From Udeniomyces pyricola (Eukaryota; Basidiomycota; Tremellomycetes; Cystofilobasidiales; Mrakiaceae): a DNA stretch of 64,000 bases. Shown one piece after another: positions 37,346 to 49,072 of the stretch. The stretch spans positions 124,001 through 188,000 of the forward strand of contig BCIK01000023.1 of the NCBI GenBank assembly GCA_039545295.1, in the 5' to 3' direction. How positions within the stretch are numbered: position 1 is the stretch's first letter; each line of letters opens with the position of its first letter. The translations under genes and the position numbers were made by a program. Below the pieces are notes generated by a model, which ran no database searches, had not been told where the DNA came from, and saw nothing but the letters and a program-made list of their open reading frames with translations.

Positions 37346-38891
37346 ATGACGTCTTCTATCGGAACCTTCGAGATCGGAACGAAGCTCTCAGCTGCCGGTG
37401 GTGATCCAAAAATCCAATCCGAGGTCGGTGGCATTCTTTTCACGGATACTTACTAATGTGACATACCTCCATCGGCTCCCTCATACGTACGCTCCATCAA
37501 TCTCTACTTCTTCTGCTTCACATGTTGGCGCGACAGGCCATTCATCGCCCGCTGCGAGGTGATGACGACAGTACGGATCTCACGATCCCTTTCACTGCCG
37601 GTACCAGCAGCCCCTTGCGAACGCCTTTGGGTCCTTCCCAGCTCCATACGGTGTATCGACCTATTCAAGATCGAGAGCCTGAGGATCACCATTTCAGCGA
37701 CACGACCGCCGCGCCGGTCGACCAATTAACCCCGGTCAATGCTGCTGAGAATGCGGCAGCCGATGGGACGTCTGAGACGAGGGCGAACAACAAAGGAAGG
37801 AAGGTTCGTGCCAATCTATGGTTATCATAGAAGGATTGGATTCATGATTCATGCTTTTGCTGCATCACTTGTCATTTTTGGGCGACTTACCCGATCTCCC
37901 TCCTCCCTTTCCTTTCTTCATTCTCCATCTCTATCCCAGATCCTACTCGCCTACGACAAAACACACGATGCTGATCTCGCCCTAACTTACGTGCTCACGA
38001 CTCTCGACCTCACACCTTCAGACCACGTCATCCTCACGACCGTCCTTCCTCCCTCTGCCCTCGACCCCGCCACGCTCGTGTACGAAGCCATGCCGTACGA
38101 TCCCGAAGTGGATAGAGAATGGTTGACCAAGATGAATCGGGTCGCGTTGGAGAGGTTGAAGGATAAAGCTGAGGTCGTGAGGGAGAAAGTTGGAAAGGGG
38201 GTTGGGATCACGGTTCATGTTGCTCGTGAGTAGTAGATTCTAGCTACGTGATTACGTCAAGCTGCTCTAATGTCTCGCCATCACTGCTCGATGGAGCCTC
38301 TATGACCGACCCGACAAATCAATTTTACCATGCATGGCATTCGTTGTACGTCTTTTGTTCTACTAGATGGCGACGCCCGTTTCACCCTCGTCGACCTCGC
38401 CAAGAAATACGACGTCGATCTCATTGTTCTCGGCCGACGTCACCTCTCGAGGTTCCAAAAAGTACGTATTTACCTACCTTGAGCTGAAAACAGTCCAAGG
38501 GGGTTCCAAATAGGAAAGCTTTTGAATGTGATCTGGGGTGGCACCTGATCGAGGAAAGGATTAGTACGCGTGATTGATCACTGAGATTAAGTCTGTCAAT
38601 TCATCATGTCATCATCGGACTAACATGCATGCATGCAATATCATATTCGGTATGATATCCTTTGTCCCATACATATACGTTCCTCAACCATATGACCAAC
38701 CAAATCTCCTTGCTCGACGGACGACATCCAATTGACCCATCCATTTCGATCATCGGCCGGCTTGATCCTCTCGATCCGAACGTCGTACTTGGATCATTGT
38801 GATTGAATTGGATCAGCAGCTCTGGGGCTCGGTGTCGCAGCACGTGTTGAACCATGCTGATCGATCGGTTCTCATCGTCAAGGGCGAATGA
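37346..38891 (+). CDS. Universal stress protein (UspA) domain protein
   Basis: UspA-fold proteins bind nucleotides in many cases and respond to stress; the role in fungi is poorly known. Five exons join in phase: 37346-37423, 37537-37803, 37940-38225, 38367-38461 and 38820-38891, giving 265 residues. The first 115 residues are a polar Ser/Thr/Pro/Asp-rich extension. The Usp fold starts with the first strand ILLAYDKTHDADLALTYVL, continues with HVILTTVLPPS, a helical region with Lys/Glu/Val (RLKDKAEVVREKVGKG), DLAKKYDVDLIVLGRR, and ends with GSVSQHVLNHADRSVLIVKG. The nucleotide-binding signature is only partly kept: the usual first Gly pair after VLG is replaced (LGRRHLSRFQK), whereas GSVS is present. 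The last intron is long (about 358 nt). Confidence 0.88.
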
Positions 38892-39701
38892 CATCAACCG
38901 ATGTAAACCCGTCGGATAAAAAACAAGAAAAAAAGGAGAAGAAGCTGATTGTCTAAAAAGATTAATCTCAAGGCGGGCGCTGAGTGTTGACGTTGTACTT
39001 GCTTTAAGTGTACAATCACTACGTCTATAAAGTTATCAACGGTTTCAAACAGCAACAATAACATCAACAACAAAAAATCCAACCACAAAGAAAAAACTTC
39101 TTTCTTGACTACTTTTGACGCGAGGCTGGGGTCGGGCTGGGGGATCAGCTGATGTCGACACGATGGATATGTATTGTGGGTAAGATATATGCTCGTCCTC
39201 CGATGTATATCAGATTTCCCTATATGAACACAGATAAACAGTAACTGTTCACTCGACGTAGATGCGGGCGTAGTCAAGCTAGCGGGTCATGATATATGAA
39301 TTGCAATTCACGATGTATATTGGTGTCACATGGTCTGCCGGGCGCGGTATCGGAAAAGGAAGACAATCCGATCCTCGAGGGATAAGGTTGATATACACGA
39401 TCATGCAGATCACGTTGATTATACATACTCAATCAGGAGCTTGACTTGAGTCAGGCATGTACGCTTCCATCCCTTCCTTTGATCGGACGCACGACATCGT
39501 TTCTTGTAGTTGTCGACGTAGGACGTACGTTTCTGAGCCACACAGTTTGGGGGGGGGGGGGGTGATAGATACTAGCTAACTAGTCATCATATACGTTATT
39601 AAATACATCGCTTCAGTTAGAACACTAGATAAAGCCAAAGAAGACGAGAAAGAAGAAAGAAAGAAGAAAAAAAAAATCCCAAGAGAAACCTTAATTAGAA
39701 G

Positions 39702-39732
<31 letters not shown>

Positions 39733-40403
39733 CGAACGAACAAACAAACCAACCAACCAACCAAAACGAACAAAAAAAAATACGCCTAACGTCCATGAGA
39801 CTTGATGGACGAGAGGGAAGGGGGGTGAGCGCAGGTTGACGAGCCTGACTGCATGGGGAATAAAAAAAAGCCAAGATGAGGGTGCAGACTACAGAGGTAG
39901 ATTGGGGAGATGATCTAGCTGCAGCTGCAAGGGCAGGTGTGATAGAACGAAAGTGGAAACAGTTCGAAACGTCATGACGTAACATGTCAGGCGAAGAGAT
40001 GGATCGATCGATAGAGAGGGAGGGAGGGAGGGAGGGGGGGAGGGAGGGGGGGGGGGTTGAACGAAAAGACGAACGAAGGAAGCAAAGATAGAGCAAAGGG
40101 AGGAAATAAGAGTAGGAGAAAGGAAGTGATAAAAAGTGAAAGGCAGGTAACTGTTGCCGAATGCATAAACCTCCCCCTCCCCAAAGAAAATCGCGGACTA
40201 CCAAGAGTTCTCCTAGTCTAGAGAGTCCAGAACGTCCATCGAGTTCTAACTCTAGCTCTATACAGTCCTCAACCCTTGATATGCTTTTCAGCATCTGCTC
40301 CGTTCTAAGCAAGACGAAGGGAAAGAAGAAGGAGGAAGAAGAAGGAAGGAAAAGGGAAGGAGGGGAAGGCAATTGCACGTGGGAGATCGAGGTAAAACTT
40401 GTT
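38892..40403. other. Convergent 3' region, USP gene / mitochondrial carrier
   Basis: This tail-to-tail stretch of about 1.5 kb has no supported gene. It holds G-runs (about 39548-39561 and 40035-40058), A-rich low complexity, and an ACAA/CCAA tetranucleotide region (about 39715-39775). The long minus-strand frame at 39695-40378 is Leu/Ser/Phe-rich, driven by purine-rich DNA on the other strand, and has no domain. Confidence 0.5.
39715..39775. repeat. Degenerate ACAA/CCAA/CGAA tetranucleotide array
   Basis: About 15 tetranucleotide units change from ACAA to CGAA, then CCAA, in the convergent spacer. It is a simple sequence repeat. Confidence 0.85.
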
Positions 40404-42589
40404 TCAATCGTCTTCTGAGCGGATCAGGGACAGAACAGTTTCGTAGGTGCTAAGTTGAGCGATCCAGAGGATATCGAGGCGGGAGGAGGAAGAAAAGAAT
40501 CGGGGNGGGGGGNGGGAGNGAAAAGGGAAAGAAATCAGCCAGAATCTTAGCAAGAAGAAAGGCAAAAAGAAAAGAAACCAAAGAGAAAAAAGATACATAA
40601 AAAGCGAAAGAAAGAAAGAAGATCCTTGGTTCTGACAGAGTCGGTCTTCTCAACTAAGAGATGGAGAAGATGACTCACTAGAACGAGACGCCCATGGAAG
40701 GGGCAACTTTGAGAAGATTCGGACCGATACCTCTGTAGAGTCCCCTGAGACCTTCCCGTTGAAAGATTTGGATCAGCGCTCCCGATCCCGATGTATAAGC
40801 TGTTGGGGTTGGTATGGAATTGTAGTTTGAAGATGAAGATAGCAAGAGAGAGAAAAATCACGGGATAGGGGAGGGAAGGATGTGTGTGTTAGTTCTGCAT
40901 AAAATGTTGTTGTTTTCTTGTGATTTTCAAGGACTTCACAAGAAGAAAGAAGGGGAGGAGATGGACGCACTGTAACCACTGGGTGAAGCCAGAGATGATG
41001 ATGATGACCCCCGGGTAGAGGGAGAGAGGAGCAACCCATGTGCACTCAAAGAGCTTGCAGGGGAGGAGGATTTGGTACGCGAACTGAGGGATGACGTGAA
41101 AGAAGATGAGGACTTGTTGTGGGGGTGATTCAGTGAGGGCGAAGCTGATATTTGGGAGTTAGATGATGGTGGAGAAGATGATGAGGAAGTAGCGAGGGAT
41201 GTGGGAAGAGGTGTCGGTCGGGACCGCTGGAGGCCGACGACCTGAAACATTGATTCAAGGGCAGGAGAGAAAAAATGGAGGTAAGATGTCAGATCCCAGG
41301 CCAATTATTCTAGCATAGATTACCTTACTATCGACTGGATGGTAATCAATAGGTTTCAGACGTACCTGCATCTTACGTCGAATGACATCGAACGGATAGG
41401 TGATCGTCTGCGACAACCCTCCCGCCAATGCCCCACACCCCAACTTGGTCAAGACCGCTCTCGATTCGCTCGCATCATGTTCGACCTCAGGCGGAAGGGC
41501 ATATAGTCGAAACCGCTCGTAGAGGTAAAAGTTGAGGGCGACGAATGGGGCGACGCCGATGGCGGTTGGGATCGTTCCACGATAGAGCCCTGCGAGACCC
41601 CCCTCTTCGCGGTAGACTTTGAGTGTCATCCCGACGATGCCAAGCTGTTGGGCTCCTGGAAAGCAACCAAATCAGTCAAGACTCTGTTGGTGTACGCAAA
41701 CGGTTTGAGAGGATGTGTACTCACTGCTAGTGGCTGAGTTTTGAGCAGCTGAGATGGAAATTCGGGCACGAACGAGATCTAGAGGGTAGGTCGAGCAGAC
41801 CTGAATTTCAGCCCCAAAATGAGTGTAGGCCGAGAGACTGTCAATTCAAGTGTCCGAAGAAGGGACGGGGGAGCTTGGTGACCAAGAGCATGGAGGGCAC
41901 ACGAACGGACGTGATCCCTGCTAAACTGCCGGCGAGAAGCTTGGCGGCCGTGCCGAGGTGGCCGCCATCAGAGGTGAAGAGCTGCTTGCAAGATTCGTAC
42001 GTGGTGAACTGAACGGCCGAGTAAGGAAAGATTCTCACTGGAATGCGCATGAACCGATCCAAAACAAAACATGAAGAAATCGAGATGACATCAGCTGCGG
42101 GCCAGTTACAACCTCGAGACCAATGAAAGGTGCATTGTCGACGAGAACGAGCACGTGAATGACTGGTCCGTTATCCCTCGACAGGTACTGACAGACATTG
42201 ATTCCGTTACCCCGCATATAACCCTTGAATCCCTCTTCCTTCCACATCTTGATGAGCCCCGACACAATACCGTTGTAACCCCCTTTGGCTCCCTCGGCAG
42301 GATGATGACTCTGGACTTGCATCATGATCTTGAGTCGTTCTAGCGGCGAGACAGCCGTCCGGCTCGTCGCACCGGCACATCCCCCAGCGAGGAAGAATTC
42401 GAGCGTGTGCTGATGGTCGCGGCGAAAGGTGTGCCAGGAAGAAACAGAAGAGGAAGCAGCAGATGGGGAAGGCAAGGGGACTCGAGCCAATGTTGAATCC
42501 AGGTGAGGTTCGGCGGAGAACCCCCCCGAGAGGTCTTGAAGCTCCGAGGGCGTCTTGGGCGAGAGCGAGAGAGGTGAAGTGGGCGACAT
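40404..42589 (-). CDS. Mitochondrial carrier (SLC25), adenine-nucleotide/CoA-type subgroup
   Basis: This is an inner mitochondrial membrane transporter. Seven exons join in phase: 42193-42589, 41907-42037, 41725-41800, 41366-41655, 40971-41241, 40679-40799 and 40404-40449, giving 443 residues, against about 300-350 for the family. The three repeats each show a signature: [13 protein letters not shown] with [18 protein letters not shown] with [22 protein letters not shown] with [11 protein letters not shown]. The N terminus has a 55-residue Ser/Pro extension. The sequence ([39 protein letters not shown]) most resembles the yeast YPR011C / SLC25A42-type carriers of adenine nucleotides, CoA or PAPS; the substrate cannot be fixed here. 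The extra length comes mainly from exon 5, a Ser-rich insert in the third repeat between the signature and its matrix helix. Three ambiguous bases lie in the last intron. Confidence 0.93.
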
Positions 42590-43536
42590 GGGTGTTGCAA
42601 AAATGGACTAGGTAGGAGAACGACGAGAGAAGGGGGAGGAAGAAGGGACGCAGGGAGGAAGAAGAGAATGTCGAGTCCCGGGTCCGGACGGGCGAGGCAG
42701 AGGCAAAGGCAAAGGAAGGGGTCGAGCGGCGAAACTCGGTGGCAGGCCCGAAGCTCAAAACGCTCAAAGGAGAGGAAGTCCAAGAGCGCGCGCGCGATCA
42801 ACCTCAAACGAAACAAAGACGGACGCCCTCGCTGCGCGCGTTAGAAGGGGCCCTAGCAGGAGCAGTGACAGGCAGAGGGGATTGATTGGCGTGTGTGGAG
42901 CAGGCAGTGGGCTAAGAGTGCTGAGTGTGCAAACGGTGATGATGGCACAGGCGAGGGGACGAGAGCTACAAGGGGAGGCACGACGTCGGACATTCACGGT
43001 TGGTTCACATCCCAATTTCTTCTCTCTTGCATCGTCCCTTTGCCTGCCTTGCTTGCCATAACCCCTTCCGCTTCCGGCCCGGCCACGTCCTAATTCCCCA
43101 ACGACTCCCATTATCCATTCAGCCGATCATGAGTATATCACCGGTACCGGCCACGCCCGACTGCAGTGAAATAATATAACATAGGTTGAACCAAATTTCA
43201 AGCTTCAACGTTACGTACTACTACCGAAAGTACGCTCAGATATCATCATGTTACGGATGGCGCATTCGTACACATGTACCTGCTTGCACCTGCGATATTC
43301 GATATTTTAGGAGGAAGATCAATCACGAAAAAAAAAGAAAGAAAAAAAGACGAAATCAAGAGTTGGTGACGTAACGTACCATATGATTTCCATTGACCAG
43401 TCGAGTTGAGATTTGATCCAAGAAATAGGAAATCCAGCAGCTGGTTCCGCGGCGATAATCGATCGATAACTCGTCCTGTTCTCTTCCTCGCGTCAATTGC
43501 AGTGCAGTCCCTTCTGTCCACTCGATATCAACAACC
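42590..43536. promoter_or_regulatory. Bidirectional promoter region between two carrier genes
   Basis: About 0.95 kb separates the starts of two mitochondrial-carrier-family genes in head-to-head orientation. A minus-strand frame at 42764-43111 lacks any domain and is not called. The GC-rich part lies near the SLC25 gene (42590-43100) and the AT-richer part near the other. Confidence 0.45.
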
Positions 43537-45755
43537 ATGACAGCTCTCGCACCCTACCTGCCGGCAACTGGGCTGATGGTATTCTCCTTCGCCACCATGG
43601 CCATTTTGATCCTCGTACGACCGCTGGACCCGTTCTCTCCGGCCCTGCCCAACTGTTCTTTACAAGGTCGACTGCGATGAACTCACAACCTTGCTATCCG
43701 ATTACTTCACCTCCATTCTGCCTCTATCAATCATCGGGCGATGTCTCGCTCAGCCGATACAAGGCGCCATCGTCCGGCTTCGTGCCAACTACACGCCTAA
43801 TGGTCTCAAACTCGTCGACGTCGAAGGCGAACAAGGCAACGGTCTCCTCCGTTTCCTCAGCAGGCGTATCGGTGGTCTTGGCGGACTGGTCGCCCTCGTG
43901 GGCATGCTCTTGAGAACGAAACGCCTTGAAGGATGGAGTGGTCAGTCCTGAAATATACCTCACATGTTTGTTCTTGTTGTTTAGGTTCAAGACGAGATAG
44001 GACAAGTTCCTTACTTTTGCCTGCTTGTTTTACTCTTTCACTCTAAACTCAGGTCTTTACAAAGGTACACTCTTCCCCCCTTTCCGCCCCCCCCCCTTCC
44101 GGTCCCGAGCCCGTCTCCTTTTCACTCTGTCCCCATAAGCAAAGAGCCAAAACTTTACGTGATTAGACTGAGCCAGGCCAATGACAAACTCATTCTACCA
44201 TTCCACCAAAGGGTTCCAACCTTACCTTACTTTCTCCATCCTCATCTCCATTTTGTCCACCTTCTTGATCTCCTCAACCGGAACGCTCACACCCAAGGGC
44301 GTCTACCACCTTCCAGAAGCCACCGGGCCTTGGATGACACTCTTCTCGCTGTCTCTGACGGCTTTGAGCTTACCCATGACGGTGTGTGTCAATCGGTGAG
44401 TATGGGCTGCTTCATGATGTGACTTACTCTGGCGAAGCACCCTGTCTGATTACAGCGGTCCCTCCATCTCAAACCACGTATACCCTCATCTTGGCACCAC
44501 CATCTGTATCCCTCGGATCATGCCCGTCTTCACCGGCCCATGCTCCCCTTTGAACTCAGCTGTATCATCACCCCCTATCGACTCCCGTGGAACCCCCTCT
44601 CGGCTGCCAAGCTCATCTTTACACCCAAGGAACGACTCGAACCGTTGTCAATCTTTCACGCGCCCGGGCTTCTCCTGGCGACGACGATTCATGTCTTGTA
44701 CATGACGCTCGTGTCGCGATCGGTTCGGAACTCGGTCGTTCCGGAACTCTCAAACGGTTCGTTGCAGATTTCCCTCCTTCTCTATGGTCCCAACCAGGAA
44801 AAGACCTATACACTCTCGATATCCCGGGACCTCAACACGTTGAACCCCTTGATCAATTAAAACTCTAAACCACTGACGAGAATCCCTCTCCTGTTCTTCT
44901 CACTCTGGTTTAATTAGGCATCTTCAAAGACGCCAACAGTAGTCGAGACGGCCCGTTTCGAATGATTCGTTCGAACCAGCTCCTCCTTTTTCTGGCATTT
45001 CAAGCCCTTTCGACCGTCATCTTGTCAGTGATTACCTTTCCTCACTCGGTCCCTTCCTCTCTGAAATAGAAGAATATCAGCAAGAAGGGATAAGCAAAAG
45101 AAGAACACGTTTCTTCCTCCCTATGTCGACTTTCCATTCATGAAGATCTAAGAACTCATTCACGCATGCTCATCGTGTTTCAATCCCAAACTACTCGACT
45201 GGCCTTGTTTCTTCCCCTCTGCCACGTTCTATCTCTCTCCAATGTAGATGTCCACTTGAAGTCCTCGCTGTTCGGCTTTCTGTCCAACGTCAGAACCATC
45301 CAGGTCAGACGACCGACTTATCTCACCCAACGCGGCACGCCGGGAAAGATCACAACGTGCTGCTTCCCCGGTCTGAGGACGAGCCATATACGAGCGCTTG
45401 GGTGAGTCGCTTAAAAAGGACAGGTGAAGAAGAAACGAAAAGGGCGAGGTTGATAGGGAAGAAGGTGGAGTTTTCTTCAAAGCGGGAAAATGCAGACGAG
45501 ATAGGTACTAACAGGCGTGTTCCCTCTCCTCTTTCCTTTCCATTTTTTTTTCTTTCTATTCCCTCATACCATTCACTTCCTTCTCCCTCCTCCCCTCTCA
45601 CCTCCTTCGCGAATCGTCGAATCAACCAAACTAAACTAATCTCTATCAATCAGGACGCGACCTCAACGATGCTTCGCGAAGAAGGCCTCGGCGCATTCTA
45701 TACCGCTTGGCCTATTACGCTCTTCGGGCTCTTACTCGGCGCGCTTATTCCTTAA
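43537..45755 (+). CDS. Divergent mitochondrial-carrier-like membrane protein
   Basis: This is a fungal carrier-superfamily member with weakened repeats; the substrate is unknown. Start ATG at 43537; exons at 43537-43614, 43667-43939, a 12-nt microexon 44053-44064 (encoding LYK plus split Gly codons), and 44212-44395, then a segment with unresolved frame around 44457-44540. Later exons cover about 44540-44760, 44920-45020, 45247-45402 and 45654-45755. Carrier features are two P-x-[D/E] motifs, LPFELSCIITPYRLPW and CPLEVLAVRLSVQR, a helical SIIGRCLAQPIQGAIVRLRA, and the terminal REEGLGAFYTAWPITLF, the usual EG-x-x-x-[LF]Y turn. The third P-x-[D/E] motif is not obvious. It is head to head with the canonical carrier at 40.4-42.6 kb. 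I am confident of the gene but not of the exon around 44457-44540. Confidence 0.75.
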
Positions 45756-46486
45756 CCGCCTCGAGGAAATGAAACACAGGAACAACATAATGAAACGAAG
45801 TAGAAGGGAACTGAATTGAAGGCAAGGAAAGGTGGGAAGAGGGAGGGGAAATATGATAGTATCATGAATCGCTTTAATTTGCGAAGAGAATATCCTTATC
45901 GATCATTCATGATGCATGCCTCATAACGTCTTATGAGCATTGATCTTATATGGGGTCGCTTAAGGTGTATAGTCTATGAGAAAACCCTTATGAGACAACC
46001 ATGGCATACTGATGTCTAGTATAATGCTTATAAGACATTATGAAGATCAGGGTCATAGGCGGATTGAAAATTGAAATCGACGCACCTGTTGAAACTGCGT
46101 CATGACGTGGTGACTGCAACCACCTCCCTTTATCGTTTTTAAACTCCCTACTGTCATGCATGAGCCTTCCCTCATCCATCACCACAGCCGTTTGCTCTTG
46201 ATAGTTTCGTTGATTCCTCGCTTCTTCCCCTCACGGACGTTCACGGCCCGTCCCATTTCTCACGCACTCATCGAATCCAGCTCCACTCTAATTCAACCAT
46301 CGTCGACCCGATATCTCTCTCTCTCGTGTTCCTCTCGAATCATGTGGCATCGCATGATACAAGCTCATGATGATCATACCTCATCGTTCAGTAATAACCG
46401 AGATGTTTTTGTTGCACAAACATATATATATATATATATATATATTACTAACTCAACACTCCCTAGTACGACGCGCGCCAACTGGA
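45756..46486. other. Convergent 3' region, carrier-like gene / GPN3
   Basis: This tail-to-tail spacer of about 0.7 kb includes a TA dinucleotide run. The frame at 46156-46782 on the plus strand overlaps the GPN3 3' end and is a shadow. No gene is supported. Confidence 0.5.
46422..46446. repeat. (AT)12 dinucleotide repeat
   Basis: A perfect AT run of about 24 bases lies roughly 40 bp beyond the GPN3 stop, in the 3' flank. Confidence 0.9.
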
Positions 46487-48462
46487 TCAAACATCGTCCC
46501 CGAAATCGCCGTCGTCCATCTCCTTTGGCATCTTGGGTTCCTCGTCTTCGCCGTACGACATGGCGTTGTCGATATGGGAAAGGATGGTATCGACGGAACC
46601 TTCGTTGGTCGGATCGAGAGGGAGGAAGGAGACGAGGTTGTGGTCGTCGATCTGGGACGAGGGCCGCCAGCGTGAAGGGGGAGGAGGGTTTAGGATTCGG
46701 AGGTGAGAAGAGGAAGGGGAGGAAGGGTGAGGGAGAGAAGTTGAATAATGGAAGGAAAATGGGATGGTGTGTGGGTGTATAACAGAGGAGCGTCAGTTTG
46801 TACGATAACAGAACACTTCACAGAAAGCCTTCTTTGCCCTCACACCCCCCTCCCCCACAACACCCCTCCCCTTGCCTCCCCTTGGGTTTTTGGCAAGTAT
46901 CAACGGAGACTCACAAGTTGGACGATAGCTTCGTTCAAAGCGTGAAACTTGGGGTTTGTCGAGGCGTTGACTTCGTTTTGGAGCAGGAGGGGATCGGGAT
47001 CGAGGTATCTGCAAGAACAGCGAGGAGCGAAGAGAAAACGATACGAAAGGGGATGATTTGGAGAAGGGTGGGAGAAGAGAGGGGAGATTGGGAAGAGGAA
47101 AGAGAAGTGGAGTGATTTGGAAGGGTGAGGTAGAACAGGAGGGGTACAGAATGGTTGGGACGTAAAGGTGACCAGAAAGGGGGGGAGGGGAGGAAGTGAG
47201 GCAGGGATAGAGAACAGAATTTAGTTCGAAGCTAGTAAGGGTTTCGTGACGAAGTCGAATCCCCACACATAGACCCTCCCCTTTCACTCGTCTTTCCTCA
47301 AGCGAAAAAGAAACAACATGACAAACACGAGAACGAAAGGGATCCCCCCCCCCCTCCCCCCGCCGCAAAGAAGAAACTCACGAACCTTCCGACCTCATTC
47401 TTGCCTTTCTTTCCCTTGACGAGGTCCATCTTACTCAGCACGTTGATATGACTGCATTCGAGCGAGACCATACAACTCATCGCGCTCATGACACCCGCAA
47501 AGAACTTGGCTTTGTCCTCCATGAACTGGGATTCGAGCAGGTAAGCCGAGCAAAGACGCATGTTGCACCGCGTTTGGAAGAAGGATGCAAGACGGGGGAG
47601 GAGGGGGATGTGGGTGTACAGTTCGATTTGGCCTGTTAGAAAGAACGAAGGAGAAGAGAGCGCCAATAAGTTTGGGTCATGTGGTCCCAGTGAACAGACG
47701 AGACTCAACAAAAGATGGAAGGAGGGATGCGAGGAGAGAAGAGGCGAGGGGATGGAGTGGGCCGAACCTGGGCAGTCGATGATGAGGTATTCGTCCTCGT
47801 AATCTCCTAACTGCTCTTCGAGCCAATCCAGGTTGTTGAGCAGGTACCTAGAGTATGGTTGATGTGAGTTGATATGGGAAAGTTCGTGAGTTTCCATGCC
47901 AGCTTTGAGATAAGACCGAACGTTGGCAGAGAGGAAAATGACTGAAAGAATCACGCGCAGCATGCCTTTCCTCCTTCCATTCCTTCTTTCCCATTCAGCT
48001 TCTACCCAACCTCCTAGACACCCTCCCACCCATATCCCCGATCGCCGATCATTCCAACCCGGTCCCACTCACTCGAAGCAATAGATCAAGCCTCCATTCG
48101 GTCCAAACTCCATCTCCTCCATGACGTCCTGCAAGCTGATGAGGTCCCGGATATCGATCGTCGGGGGGTATTCGAATTTGTCGGCGGCAGGGTCGAGGTT
48201 GAAGAGGTGGATGTTGCGGTTGAGGGATTGAGCGTGGGTGATGAGGGAGTTGCAGAATGTCGATTTACCGGAACCTGCTGGACCTGAGGTCGGGAGGTTC
48301 AGACGTCAGATGAAGCAAGGTAAGGGGGAAGATGAGGAGAGGAGAGAAGGGGGAGGAGGGAGGGGGGGAAAGGGAGAGGTTTAGGTTGGTCTCTGTGAAG
48401 GAGTCGCGTAGCATGGGAGAAGAAAGGCTGGATGTACCGGTGACGAGGATGGCGTAACGCAT
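46487..48462 (-). CDS. GPN3: GPN-loop GTPase 3 (RNA polymerase II assembly/import)
   Basis: Gpn3 works with Gpn1 to assemble RNA polymerase II and bring it into the nucleus. Six exons: a short first one from ATG 48462 (MRYAILVTG), then exons covering about 48100-48284, 47769-47846, 47382-47635, about 46918-47008, and the last to the stop at 46487-46489. Motifs are the P-loop GPAGSGKST split by intron 1 after the first Gly codon base, [20 protein letters not shown], the Gly-Pro-Asn loop ([11 protein letters not shown]), the G3 motif [28 protein letters not shown] (G4) and the family end [14 protein letters not shown], then [16 protein letters not shown] at the start and the YGED end mark GPN3 rather than GPN1 or GPN2. 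The introns carry C/G runs on both strands (for example 47341-47360). Confidence 0.93.
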
Positions 48463-49072
48463 GTGTAGGTACGGTGATTGTTATAGTGGAAGGATGAGAA
48501 CGCGTTGATGGGAAGTGCAAAGTGGGACAAGACTAGACTGGAGATACGGTGCAGAAGGGGGTCGACGTTGTACGTTGTACGTGGGGGGATCATAGAATTC
48601 AGACCATGCCCAACAAAGTCGCGTTCGTTCGGATTCTGCCGGACCTTACATGATTGCATATATATATATTATACAACTTGACACATATCTCATAGATCTC
48701 GTCGTACCTCGAGCAATGGTTGCATCATCGCAGTGTGCATCCAACCTGAGGCCGACCAGGTTGAGACGTTATAGGCTACACAACCGCAGCTGAATCCTGG
48801 ACATAATTGATTCATTCCATACATCTCTTTGGTTTTGACTTCCAGCTCCAGCCCGGACTAACCATCAGTTTCTCCGTCGTGAGAGGGTCATCAGGAAAAT
48901 AGACATGTATAATACCATGGCCGTTTACAACGTGTCAAACACCTGGGTTCATGACTTTTGACCATCAACCACCAAACGCTGCTCTACCACATATCTCTTG
49001 AATGCCAAAGATCAACCCCCTCCCTCATTCTTCTCGTCCTCCCTTTTCATGTTTCATCCCCCTCGGCAGCGC
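48463..49072. promoter_or_regulatory. GPN3 upstream region and PRO2 3' flank
   Basis: About 0.6 kb lies between two minus-strand genes and holds the GPN3 promoter and PRO2 terminator. A short TA run occurs at about 48658-48670. No gene or site was recognised. Confidence 0.4.

Noticed and set aside
39695..40378. Minus-strand frame of 227 codons in the convergent spacer
   Set aside because: Leu/Phe/Ser-rich low complexity arising from purine-rich repeats; no motif and no splice support.
42764..43111. Minus-strand frame of 115 codons in the divergent carrier promoter
   Set aside because: Arg/Gly- and Leu-rich composition without domain or splice context; probably leader or promoter DNA.
46156..46782. 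Plus-strand frame of 208 codons
   Set aside because: It overlaps the 3' coding exon of GPN3 in antisense and contains the AT microsatellite; composition is not protein-like.
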